Positions 7,862 to 14,069 are shown, numbered from the stretch's first letter. The stretch: 14,069 nt of DNA from Eubacterium sp. UBA3782 (GCA_002368795.1 DFFG01000064.1:1-14069), one strand, 5' to 3'. The notes: generated from the sequence alone by a model not told the origin. Program-made: numbers and translations.

Positions 7862-7935
7862 TGCCGTCCTTTCGGAAAATGAGCTGCAGGCATACGCACC
7901 GCAGCCATAGAGAGCGAAGGTCAACAGGCCTATGA
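7861..7935 (+). CDS. Possible 24-codon coupling ORF between regulator and kinase
   Basis: An ORF fills the gap exactly. Its ATG shares one base with the regulator stop (TAATG, 7859-7863). Its TGA (7933-7935) overlaps the kinase ATG as ATGA (7932-7935). GAGGTGGG (7847-7854) is a good ribosome binding site at the right distance. The peptide begins MPSFRKMSC and is very basic (many Arg and His), with no recognisable domain. The kinase has only a weak GAAGG 11 nt upstream, so this ORF could couple kinase translation to that of the regulator. No homologue is known to me, and a coincidence of this length is possible. Confidence 0.4.
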   Translation: MPSFRKMSCRHTHRSHRERRSTGL

Positions 7936-9371
7936 AAAACCGGCTGATTTTCAAATTCATCGTAATGTATGCTGTAATCCTGCTGGCAGGCTTTATTCTG
8001 ATGTCGACCGCAGGCTCACAGATGATCTACCGGTGCATTCTGTCCTATGAGGGGCAGAAAATGACAAGCGAGGCTGTCCGCATCGCAAACGACGAGTCGC
8101 TTGTCGCTTATCACCGGACAACAGACAACAGCTATCTTACTTCTCTTCAGGCGCTGTATAAAAACCTAAAAGGGCTGGCCGCTTACCAGAGCGGCGAGAT
8201 CTGGCTGATCAGCACCAGCGGCACCGTCTACCTGAACACGGCTGCCCCGCTTGACACAGAGGATCCGGAGGTGATACCGGATTTCAATCCCATCGCCCTC
8301 GGCTCGGACTATTATTCGGTGGGAACCTTCTTTGACTGCTATGATTCGGATCATCTGACGGTCATGGTTCCGGTCACCTCAAACCTGAAGATCCGGGGAT
8401 ACGTCGCCATCCACAAAGGAATGGACGACATCTACCGTTTCCGCGAACAGCTGCTGGGCATCATGCACATCTTCTGCCTGATCCTATATGCCCTTTTTCT
8501 TCCCGTGCTGATCATGGTCTATTTCTGGGTCCTCCGCCCGGTGCGCAGGATCATCGACGGGACACGGCATTATTCCAATGGAGATCTGGATCATCAGATC
8601 AATGTCACTTCCCATGACGAGATGGGCGATCTGGCCTCATCGCTGAACTATATGGCCACCGAAATGAACAAAACAGGGGAATATGAGCGAAATTTCATCG
8701 CCAACATATCCCATGACTTCCGCTCTCCGCTCACCTCCATCAAAGGCTTTGTAGAGGCCATGCTGGACGGAACGATCCCGCCGGAAATGCAGGAAAAATA
8801 TCTCCGCATCGTTCTTGGCGAGACAGAACGCCTGACCAAACTGACCAACGGGATCCTGATGCTGAACGGAATGGACCGGAAACAAGTCATCCTGAACTGG
8901 TCGGATTTTGATATCAACAGCGTGATCCGAAACACAGCCGCCGCCTTCGAAGGAACCTGCCGTCCGAGGCAGATCTCCATCCAGCTGATGCTGACCGGGG
9001 AATCCCTCTATGTCCATGCCGACAAGGAAAGGATCCAGCAGGTCCTCTATAACCTCATCGACAATGCCATCAAATTCAGCAAGGACGGTTCTTCCATCGA
9101 GATCGAAAGCGACCTTCGCCATGAAAAGATCTTTGTAAAGGTCAAGGATCACGGCTGCGGTATCCCCCGCTCCTCCCTCAACAAGATCTGGGACCGCTTC
9201 TACAAGACAGATGTATCCCGCGGCCGGGAACGCAAGGGCAATGGCCTGGGTCTGTCCATCGTGCGTGAGATCATCAACCAGCACGGTCAGAACATCACAG
9301 TAATCAGTACCGAAGGTGTTGGCTCCGAATTCGTCTTCTCCCTGGCGGCCGCCGCGCAGGAGGAAGCCTAA
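7932..9371 (+). CDS. Sensor histidine kinase (two TM, HAMP, HisKA, HATPase_c)
   Basis: This membrane sensor kinase is the likely partner of the preceding regulator. The 479 residues contain TM1 (about 5-26), an extracytoplasmic sensor segment of about 145 residues, TM2 (about 176-200) and a HAMP linker (about 200-250, starting LRPVRRI). The HisKA helix has phosphoacceptor H261 in NISHDFRSPLTS. The ATP-binding domain has an N box NLIDNAIKF (374-382), G1 DHGCGIP (406-412), an F-box-like WDRFYKTD (420-427) and G2 GNGLGLSI (437-444), so autokinase activity is expected. The sensor segment shows no cofactor motif I recognise; its ligand is unknown. The ATG overlaps the stop of the small ORF at 7861-7935. 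A weak GAAGG (7916-7920) is the only own ribosome binding site. The gene is followed by a large folded region that ends transcription. Confidence 0.95.
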   Translation: MKNRLIFKFIVMYAVILLAGFILMSTAGSQMIYRCILSYEGQKMTSEAVRIANDESLVAYHRTTDNSYLTSLQALYKNLKGLAAYQSGEIWLISTSGTVYLNTAAPLDTEDPEVIPDFNPIALGSDYYSVGTFFDCYDSDHLTVMVPVTSNLKIRGYVAIHKGMDDIYRFREQLLGIMHIFCLILYALFLPVLIMVYFWVLRPVRRIIDGTRHYSNGDLDHQINVTSHDEMGDLASSLNYMATEMNKTGEYERNFIANISHDFRSPLTSIKGFVEAMLDGTIPPEMQEKYLRIVLGETERLTKLTNGILMLNGMDRKQVILNWSDFDINSVIRNTAAAFEGTCRPRQISIQLMLTGESLYVHADKERIQQVLYNLIDNAIKFSKDGSSIEIESDLRHEKIFVKVKDHGCGIPRSSLNKIWDRFYKTDVSRGRERKGNGLGLSIVREIINQHGQNITVISTEGVGSEFVFSLAAAAQEEA

Positions 9372-9408
9372 ATACCCCAAGGAGAATAATAGGCAAAACG
9401 TACAAACA

Positions 9409-9503
9409 GCACAACGCCCCCTTGGAAGACATTAAAGCAAACATTCTGCAGGCCCGACAGGGCCGAAGCCGTTTGCGTAATGCCTTCCAGGGAGGCGTTG
9501 TGC
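9409..9503. repeat. Long imperfect hairpin A in the kinase-trmL gap
   Basis: This 95-nt inverted repeat contains about 35 base pairs. The foot GCACAACGCC (9409-9418) pairs with 9494-9503. After one mismatch 9420-9428 pairs with 9484-9492, 9430-9434 pairs with 9478-9482, and GCAAAC (9437-9442) pairs with GTTTGC (9471-9476). The tip carries GGCCC/GGGCC (9451-9455 with 9460-9464) around GACA. There is no ORF and no U-tract on either side. A short inverted repeat, TGCGAT/ATCGCA (9501-9516), overlaps its 3' foot. It could be a structured 3' UTR, a small RNA, or a non-coding mobile repeat. Confidence 0.7.
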
Positions 9504-9517
9504 GATATGCATCGCAT

Positions 9518-9699
9518 AAAATGAAGGCTGCTGCACTCAGCTCATTATGTGCATAAATATTCTTGCGGGAAACGCTCGCGCTCTGTCCTCGCGTAGCGGT
9601 ACTAAGTCGGAATGTTCCATTCCTCCAAGTACCGACTGAGATCTGTTCCCTCCAGAATGTTTATGCACAATGATCTGCTTGTGCAGCAGTCTTTTTTAT
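9518..9699. terminator. Very large branched hairpin B, shared bidirectional terminator
   Basis: A stem of about 40 pairs joins 9520-9571 to 9646-9697. The longest runs are CTGCTGCAC (9528-9536 with 9681-9689) and TGTGCATAAA (9548-9557 with 9660-9669). It opens into two branches: 9574-9580 with 9590-9597, and GGTACT/AGTACC (9598-9603 with 9628-9633) capped by GGAATG/CATTCC (9609-9614 with 9618-9623). On the plus strand six T's (9692-9697) follow, giving a terminator for the kinase operon. On the minus strand CTTCATTTTATG follows, and the trmL stop lies in the A/T tract, so both convergent operons can end here. It is far larger than needed for termination. Confidence 0.75.
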
Positions 9700-10196
9700 C
9701 TCCATGTGTAGTTTCTGAGTTCTCCGCTCTGCTGCATATGGTCAAAGCCATGCTGCCGCAGTGCCTCGTAGAGAACGATCGCCACGGAATTGGATAGATT
9801 CAGAGAACGGATCTCCTCCAGCATCGGGATCCGGAAGGCGGTTTCCTGATTGTCGTACAGGATGTCTTCGGGGATTCCTGCGCTTTCCTTCCCGAACATG
9901 ATGTAGCATTCATCTTCGAAGGCGATGTCTGTATAGCATCTGGGCCCTTTGGTGGTCGCATAGTAGATATGCGCTCCGGGATTTTTTTCCAGGAAATCCC
10001 GGTAGTCGATGTAACGGTGCACATCCAGATGTGACCAGTAGTCCATCCCGGCCCGTTTTATTGCCTTTTCTGTCAGGTGAAAGCCGAGCGGCTCGATCAG
10101 GTGAAGGCTTGCGCCGGCAGCGACACAGGTCCGCCCGATATTTCCTGTATTGGCCGGTATTTCCGGCTCATGCAGTACGATATGGAAGTGTGCCAT
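9696..10196 (-). CDS. trmL: tRNA (cytidine/uridine-34 2'-O)-methyltransferase TrmL
   Basis: This SPOUT-family enzyme 2'-O-methylates the wobble nucleotide (position 34) of leucine tRNAs using SAM. The 166-residue length is typical. The three trefoil-knot motifs are clear: NTGNIGRTC (16-24), FGKESAGIP (101-109) and IPMLEEIRSLNLSNSVAIVL (123-142). The start at 10194-10196 is one base after the stop of the upstream gene, and AAGGTGA inside that gene serves as ribosome binding site, so translation is coupled. The TAA stop (9696-9698) falls within the A/T tract of the large shared hairpin. This is the last gene of the four-gene minus-strand operon. Nothing is odd in the protein itself. Confidence 0.95.
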   Translation of the reverse strand: MAHFHIVLHEPEIPANTGNIGRTCVAAGASLHLIEPLGFHLTEKAIKRAGMDYWSHLDVHRYIDYRDFLEKNPGAHIYYATTKGPRCYTDIAFEDECYIMFGKESAGIPEDILYDNQETAFRIPMLEEIRSLNLSNSVAIVLYEALRQHGFDHMQQSGELRNYTWR

Positions 10197-10197
10197 G

Positions 10198-11181
10198 CTA
10201 CATCACCTTGTATAGCTCATCGGTATGCGGCCTGTCCAGGTAGCGTACCTCTCCGCCGTTTCTGAGGATCCGGTCATTTCCCTCTGTCGTTCTGCCTACA
10301 ACAGCAGCCGGGATCCCGGCGTTTTTGAGTGCCTCTGTCACTTTTCTGCCGTCTTCGGCCACGATCAGCATGGAACCACTTGACATGATCTGATAAGGGT
10401 TCAGATCGAAGAATTCACAGATCTCCACCGTCTCCTGACGGATGGGGATCGCCTTAAGCTCGATCTCCAGCCCGGTATTTCCTGCGGATGCGACCTCCCA
10501 GAGCGCACCGAATACGCCGCCCTCTGTGATATCGTGCATCCAGCATACGCCGCTGCCGATCGCCGCACGGGCATCGGGCACGACGGATAGATACTGGTCA
10601 AATTCTCTGGCTTTCCGGATGAATTCGGGAGAAAACCTTGAAAGCAGCTCTGTCTCCTTTTCCTTTGCCAGGATCGTCGTTGCCTCCAGGCCGATCCATT
10701 TGGTGATCACCACATCCTGTCCCGGCTTTATCCGGGCCGGATCAAGGAATGCTTCTTCGCGCATTCTGCCGATCCCAGTGACCGTGATCAGCGGCTGCTC
10801 CACCGCCCGGGTGATCTCCGTGTGTCCGCCCAGGATCTCCATATTCAGAGAAGCACAGGTCTTCTCCGCATCCTGCATGATCTGCCGGATCTCAGGCTCC
10901 TCGATGCACGGAGGCAGCAGCATGGTCAGCATAACGCCGACAGGCTCTGCTCCCGAGGCCGCCAGGTCATTGGCCGTCACATGGATGCAGTGGCTTCCAA
11001 GATCCTTTACCGTGCCGGTGATCGGGTCCGTAGACAGAACAAAGATCTCGTTTTCGCCGGCTTTCAGAGCTGCACAGTCCACGCCCACAGCCGGTCCGGC
11101 AATCACCTCGCTTCTCCTGTGGCCGACCTGTCTGAGCACGGATCTTAGCAGTACTGGCTCCGGCAGTTTTCCGATATTCAA
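10198..11181 (-). CDS. AIR synthase/HypE-like ATP-binding protein, function unknown
   Basis: The 327-residue protein has the two-domain fold of the PurM/SelD/HypE/ThiL superfamily. GVDCAAL (33-39) is the degenerate N-terminal ATP/metal motif. HVTANDLAASGAEPVGVMLT (67-86) matches the conserved NDxAxxGAEP signature. ILGGHTEIT (116-124) and MHDITEGGVFGALWE (215-229) are further superfamily motifs. It is closest to HypE-type proteins but ends in DELYKVM and lacks the C-terminal PRxC that HypE uses to carry thiocarboxamide. No hydrogenase maturation gene is nearby, and it lacks the SelD Cys/Sec motif. The start is TTG (11179-11181), overlapping the VanW-gene stop as TTGA and preceded by AGGAGG about 10 nt upstream; no ATG lies nearby in frame. 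It is clearly coupled to the VanW and trmL genes. Substrate unknown. Confidence 0.85.
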   Translation of the reverse strand: MNIGKLPEPVLLRSVLRQVGHRRSEVIAGPAVGVDCAALKAGENEIFVLSTDPITGTVKDLGSHCIHVTANDLAASGAEPVGVMLTMLLPPCIEEPEIRQIMQDAEKTCASLNMEILGGHTEITRAVEQPLITVTGIGRMREEAFLDPARIKPGQDVVITKWIGLEATTILAKEKETELLSRFSPEFIRKAREFDQYLSVVPDARAAIGSGVCWMHDITEGGVFGALWEVASAGNTGLEIELKAIPIRQETVEICEFFDLNPYQIMSSGSMLIVAEDGRKVTEALKNAGIPAAVVGRTTEGNDRILRNGGEVRYLDRPHTDELYKVM

Positions 11182-12779
11182 TTCTCTCCGACCTCCTGCT
11201 GGATCACCGATCCAAAGCCAACGGCATACTGAATCGCCGCGTAATCCTCATTTGCCACCGCCTGGTTGATCGCCTGAAGAGTTTCCGCATCTGCGTTCTT
11301 TGTCCCTACGGTATAGGTGAACGGAAGCATATCATATTTGCTGTAGTTTACAAGTTCCTGGGAATCCAGTTCACCGTCGATGTAGATGTATTTCCAGAGT
11401 TCTGCCTCGACGCCCATGATGCCGCCGCCGGTCAGGATCGTTCCAAAAGCCTGGTTGGCATCTGTCTCATAGGCGTTTTCGACATCCTCTGTGTCCTTAT
11501 ATACGGAGTTGTACTCAATGGTCCGGTTGGACGGCCGATACTCCTCTCCATAGAAATTGAAGATCAGAGTTCCGTTCTTCAGGATCGCCTGGATGTAGAT
11601 CGGCGCTTCGGTATTATTCACAAACCGGTAATCCAGAAGATTCTCGGCGATCGTCGCGTCAAAGCCCGGCGTAACGTAGGAAACCAGATAGGAATGGTTG
11701 TGCCGCTCGGTCACCTCCAGTTCAGCCTCCAGCATCGCACAGTAGAGACAGGAGGTCACCTGGCAGACGCCGCCGCCGTAGGTATCCACGATCTTACCAG
11801 CTTCGTAGGAACTTGCCGGCAGGAAGCCATACTCCTCGGTTGTCGGTCCAATGGCCTGGCTGGCAGAGAATTCTTCTCCCGGATAGATCACAGTGCCGTC
11901 GATATTCTTGGCAGCAAGCTCAACATTCGTGTCATGGTTCGTGTTTCCTGTCGCATAATTCGTAGATGCACTGCCAAGCAGATCCTTGATCCGCTTCAGC
12001 TGATCTGATGCGTCACCCGCTTCCGAGATCTCCGCATCCAGACAGACACCGCCCTGACCGCCGTGCCATTCGTTGTCCATATAGTCAACCAGCTTGTCTA
12101 TGGAGGTTTCTACATTGACGACGACACCGTCACGGCTCTCGGTCATGGTAAAGGTATTGTTGTCATTCAGCTTTAGGCCGTTGGACTTGGGCTCCGAATT
12201 CAGAAGACCAAGATTCTGGTAGATCACAGCCTCGGCAAGTTCCCTGGAAACAGAAAAATCAAGATCCAGGATAATATTGCCTCTGCTGTTCAGATACCGG
12301 TCGGCCAGGAAACGCTTCAGCACATTGCCGCTGTTTCCGATGGAAAGAGCCTCATCGATCACATCCGTATTATTATAGGTAAGCCCCAGCTCACCCGCGG
12401 TAACGCGGGCGCTGTTGCGTCCGGCATAAAGGATAATGACCTGCTCGGAAAGCTCCTGCATCCGGGCATCCACTGCCTGAACGATCTCTTCCCTGGTAAG
12501 TCCGGTGATGTTGATGTTGTCAATAAAGACGGCATTTTCGGCAGAAAATCCGGCCATAGCAGAACCGCCGGTAATCAGGGAACCGCCGGTGCCGCTTTCC
12601 CCACTTTCCTCTGCAGGTATCTCCTCTGTCACGGACATGGTCTCCGCCATCTGGGCGTCAGAGGTATCCTGTACCATCTCTTCTCCAGATACCATGGCAG
12701 CACCCATGGACAGCACCATGATCAGAGCGATCAGCAGGGCAAGTATGGAAGCAAAAATTTGTCTGCGATTCTTGCGCAT
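11178..12779 (-). CDS. VanW-domain exported or membrane-anchored protein
   Basis: VanW-family proteins occur in vancomycin-resistance clusters and widely in Clostridia, where they are presumed cell-envelope proteins of unresolved biochemistry. The 533 residues start with a positively charged N-terminus and one hydrophobic segment (about 8-31; uncleaved anchor or signal peptide). A low-complexity Glu/Ser/Gly stretch (about 33-75) follows. The region 78-235 resembles a PG_binding_4-type repeat (INITGLTREEIV, 89-100). The VanW domain (about 275-410) contains PGEEFSASQAIGPTTEEYGF (300-319), YGGGVCQVTSCLY (334-346) and ERHNHSYLVSYV (358-369). The C-terminal 100 residues are unassigned. The ATG at 12777-12779 has GAGGTT 5-7 nt upstream, and the gap to the kinase is 13 nt. 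There are no van resistance genes around, so glycopeptide resistance should not be inferred. Confidence 0.9.
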   Translation of the reverse strand: MRKNRRQIFASILALLIALIMVLSMGAAMVSGEEMVQDTSDAQMAETMSVTEEIPAEESGESGTGGSLITGGSAMAGFSAENAVFIDNINITGLTREEIVQAVDARMQELSEQVIILYAGRNSARVTAGELGLTYNNTDVIDEALSIGNSGNVLKRFLADRYLNSRGNIILDLDFSVSRELAEAVIYQNLGLLNSEPKSNGLKLNDNNTFTMTESRDGVVVNVETSIDKLVDYMDNEWHGGQGGVCLDAEISEAGDASDQLKRIKDLLGSASTNYATGNTNHDTNVELAAKNIDGTVIYPGEEFSASQAIGPTTEEYGFLPASSYEAGKIVDTYGGGVCQVTSCLYCAMLEAELEVTERHNHSYLVSYVTPGFDATIAENLLDYRFVNNTEAPIYIQAILKNGTLIFNFYGEEYRPSNRTIEYNSVYKDTEDVENAYETDANQAFGTILTGGGIMGVEAELWKYIYIDGELDSQELVNYSKYDMLPFTYTVGTKNADAETLQAINQAVANEDYAAIQYAVGFGSVIQQEVGEN

Positions 12780-12792
12780 AATAACCTCGATA

Positions 12793-13758
12793 TCAGAATT
12801 TATCTAATTTCATATTGTAGACCGCCATGACAGAATCCCGGTCCGGCATGGCAGGGATCGCTCCCCGCTTCTCCACACAGAGACCGGCCACGATATTCGC
12901 AAAGCGAAGGAAATCGGAAGCCTGTTCGCTCGTCAGTTCATCCGGACGGACATTGAACTCTGCAAAGCGGGAAAGCAGGCCGCCCCAGAAGGAATCGCCT
13001 GCGCCTGTCGTATCCACGACCCGGGCTGCCCTGGTGGGCTCCTTTACCGTAAACTCCTTCGTGCGGAGCATGGCACCTTCCGCACCAAGGGTAACAACGA
13101 CACATTTCACTCCCTGATCCAGGAGAACGCCCGCTGCCTCATAGGGATCCGAAACATCCGTCAGAAGCTCTGTCTCCTCGTCGGAGATCTTCATGATATC
13201 CACATAGGGCACCACGGAGCGCATCGTCCGTCTGGCGGTTTCTTCATTCGGCCACAGGGGTGCACGGTAATTGGGATCATAGGAGATCACGGCACCAGCC
13301 TTCTTCGCATGCTCCACAGCAAAAAGCGTAGCGCTCCTGGCCGGCTCATCTGTCAGAGAAAGTGAGCCGAAATGGAAAATAAACGACTGGTTCAGAACGT
13401 CAAGGTTGACCTCATCCGGACGGATCTGGGTATCTGCGCCCGGCTTACGTGCGAAGGAAAAATCCCGCTCTCCGTCCTTCAGCTGGACGAAGGCAAGCGT
13501 AGTGAAATATGCCGGATCAATGCAAAGGCCGGAAACATCAACCTTATTTTCCTTCAGTGTATCTTCCAGAAGCCGGCCGTGCATGTCATCGCCGACCTTG
13601 CCGATAAATGCGGTACGGTATCCCAGCCTTGAAAGGGCTACCAGAACATTGGCCGGTGCTCCGCCGGGATTCTGCTCAAAAACATTTCTTCCGCCTTCAC
13701 TCAGCCCGCACGGGGTAAAATCGATCAGCACTTCGCCCATAGCCGTTACATCAATCAT
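12793..13758 (-). CDS. PfkB-family carbohydrate kinase, probable fructokinase
   Basis: It phosphorylates a sugar with ATP; the similarity is to bacterial fructokinases (ScrK type), but substrate is inferred. The 321-residue ribokinase fold starts with MGEVLIDF (7-14). It has the substrate-binding PGGAPANVLVALSRLG (31-46), FIGKVGDD (51-58), FHFGSLSL (129-136) and SYDPNYRAPLW (159-169). The signature DTTGAGDSFWGGLLSRF (249-265) has D255 as catalytic base and an anion hole. The start at 13756-13758 is preceded by AAGGAG with 8-nt spacing. It is the first gene of the operon running to trmL, and a TTGACA promoter lies about 70 bp upstream. No sugar transporter or hydrolase is next to it, so the pathway is unclear. 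Confidence 0.92.
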   Translation of the reverse strand: MIDVTAMGEVLIDFTPCGLSEGGRNVFEQNPGGAPANVLVALSRLGYRTAFIGKVGDDMHGRLLEDTLKENKVDVSGLCIDPAYFTTLAFVQLKDGERDFSFARKPGADTQIRPDEVNLDVLNQSFIFHFGSLSLTDEPARSATLFAVEHAKKAGAVISYDPNYRAPLWPNEETARRTMRSVVPYVDIMKISDEETELLTDVSDPYEAAGVLLDQGVKCVVVTLGAEGAMLRTKEFTVKEPTRAARVVDTTGAGDSFWGGLLSRFAEFNVRPDELTSEQASDFLRFANIVAGLCVEKRGAIPAMPDRDSVMAVYNMKLDKF

Positions 13759-13823
13759 TGTGGCTCTCCTTCTCGTATCAGATTAAAAAACAAAACCATT
13801 GTTCATCCCTGATGTCTCAAGAT

Positions 13824-13852
13824 TCAGTATCACATTCCGACAGGCATGTCAA
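13824..13852 (-). promoter_or_regulatory. Candidate promoter of the kinase-VanW-HypE-like-trmL operon
   Basis: On the minus strand a perfect TTGACA (13847-13852) is followed after 17 bp by TACTGA (13824-13829). The -10 is weak; an overlapping GATACT would give 15-bp spacing. The leader to the ATG at 13758 is about 60 nt and carries AAGGAG. I see no operator or riboswitch in it. Confidence 0.5.
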
Positions 13853-13871
13853 TATATTGTAGCACACAAAT

Positions 13872-13896
13872 AAAAAAAGCGCACTATGAAAGTGCG
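13872..13896 (-). terminator. Intrinsic terminator upstream of the kinase operon
   Basis: Read on the minus strand, CGCACT/AGTGCG (13891-13896 with 13880-13885) forms a 6-bp stem around a 5-nt loop. It is followed one base later by seven T's (13872-13878). It would stop transcription coming from the tRNA side. No gene lies between it and the tRNA terminator, so it either backs that terminator up or ends a short unrecognised transcript from 13897-14007. Confidence 0.6.
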
Positions 13897-13942
13897 ATCC
13901 GCATGCCAGGCGGATGTGCGATCCAAATGTCAGGCGTACGTG
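13892..13942. repeat. Degenerate 24-bp tandem repeat, two and a bit copies
   Basis: Units 13892-13915 and 13916-13939 both follow GTGCGATCCnnATGnCAGGCGnnn and match at 18 of 24 positions. A third partial unit begins GTG at 13940. The first unit overlaps the terminator stem and also holds an ATCCGC/GCGGAT hairpin (13897-13902 with 13910-13915). Units adjoin without spacers, so this is not a CRISPR array. Confidence 0.55.
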
Positions 13943-14007
13943 ATCTAAAGCCTTGAACAAAGCAGCTCAGAAACCTTGATCCCAGCGAGAGTAATTCCCA
14001 AAGAATG

Positions 14008-14035
14008 AAAAAAGAGGTCATCCTCTGATGACCTC
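14008..14035 (-). terminator. Intrinsic terminator following the tRNA gene
   Basis: On the minus strand GAGGTCATC (14027-14035) pairs with GATGACCTC (14014-14022) over 9 bp around a 4-nt loop. Six T's follow directly (14008-14013). It lies only 5 nt beyond the tRNA 3' end and is a textbook rho-independent terminator. Confidence 0.85.
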
Positions 14036-14040
14036 CTGCG

Positions 14041-14069
14041 AGCGCGAGACGGGATTCGAACCCGCGACC
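14041..14069 (-). tRNA. tRNA 3' part (T arm and acceptor strand), isotype undetermined
   Basis: Only the 3' part lies in the window. On the minus strand the T stem GCGGG (14061-14065) and CCCGT (14049-14053) flanks the loop TTCGAAT (14054-14060). The 3' acceptor strand CTCGCGC (14042-14048) and discriminator U73 (14041) follow. CCA is not encoded; the next bases are CGC, so it must be added enzymatically. GGTC at the edge fits the end of the variable loop. The anticodon is outside the window. U73 fits tRNA-Gly or Cys best, but I do not assign the isotype. Confidence 0.85.

Noticed and set aside
8637..9380. 247-codon minus-strand ORF opposite the histidine kinase
   Set aside because: Antisense to conserved kinase motifs, no recognisable domain, and no supporting context.
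9372..9700. Folded region considered as 6S RNA, SRP RNA or a retron non-coding RNA
   Set aside because: It lacks the open central bubble of 6S and the conserved SRP helix 8 motif, and there is no reverse transcriptase nearby.
10442..11269. 275-codon plus-strand ORF opposite the HypE-like gene
   Set aside because: Ser/Pro/Arg-rich composition with no domain, antisense to a gene with clear family motifs.
11178..12779. VanW gene considered as part of a vancomycin-resistance cluster
   Set aside because: No vanH, vanA/B, vanX, vanY or vanRS-type neighbours next to it; the VanW domain alone is common in Clostridia.
13783..13806. Seven-codon leader ORF (MNNGFVF) before the sugar kinase on the minus strand
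   Set aside because: Only CAGGG directly adjacent to the ATG, no attenuator-like alternative hairpins, and too short to support.
13892..13942. Tandem repeat considered as a CRISPR remnant
   Set aside because: Units adjoin without spacers, are degenerate, and no cas gene is present.

Overview
The window looks like a piece of a Gram-positive, low-to-mid-GC Clostridia chromosome, most likely Lachnospiraceae or a close relative. This is an inference from the gene set (YhaM, MutS2, VanW-domain protein, TrmL, RlmD-type methyltransferase), strong GGAGG-type ribosome binding sites and tight operons. Most of it is ordinary chromosomal housekeeping DNA. I see no transposase, integrase, phage gene, CRISPR array or defence cassette.

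Left block, minus strand (1-4547): a membrane-anchored HtrA/DegP-like protein with a degenerate catalytic triad, then yhaM (3'-5' exoribonuclease), a 13-bp hairpin, an RlmD-type rRNA uracil methyltransferase with a [4Fe-4S] motif, and the start of an AlkD-type DNA alkylation repair protein that runs off the left edge. A divergent promoter region (about 4548-4700) separates it from the next block.

Middle block, plus strand (4701-9371): mutS2, a hairpin, an OmpR-family response regulator, a possible 24-codon ORF that exactly bridges the gap, and its sensor histidine kinase. The 324 bases that follow (9372-9695) have no gene but are almost entirely folded. They hold a 95-nt hairpin (9409-9503) and a very large three-way-junction hairpin (about 9518-9699) ending in a T-run. 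Two convergent operons share the second one as terminator. This is the least-explained part of the window.

Right block, minus strand (13758 down to 9696): PfkB-family sugar kinase, VanW-domain exported protein, a HypE/AIR-synthase-like protein that starts at TTG, and trmL, with junctions of 13, -4 and 1 nt, so very probably one operon. Upstream of it lie a TTGACA promoter, a small terminator, a 24-bp tandem repeat, and the 3' end of a tRNA with its own terminator at the right edge.

Functionally the window mixes nucleic acid maintenance (AlkD, MutS2, YhaM), RNA modification (RlmD, TrmL, tRNA), envelope functions (HtrA-like, VanW) and signalling (two-component pair). The strongest candidates for something undescribed are the folded region 9409-9699, the pseudoprotease at 3060-4547, the bridging mini-ORF at 7861-7935, and the HypE-like protein without hydrogenase context.
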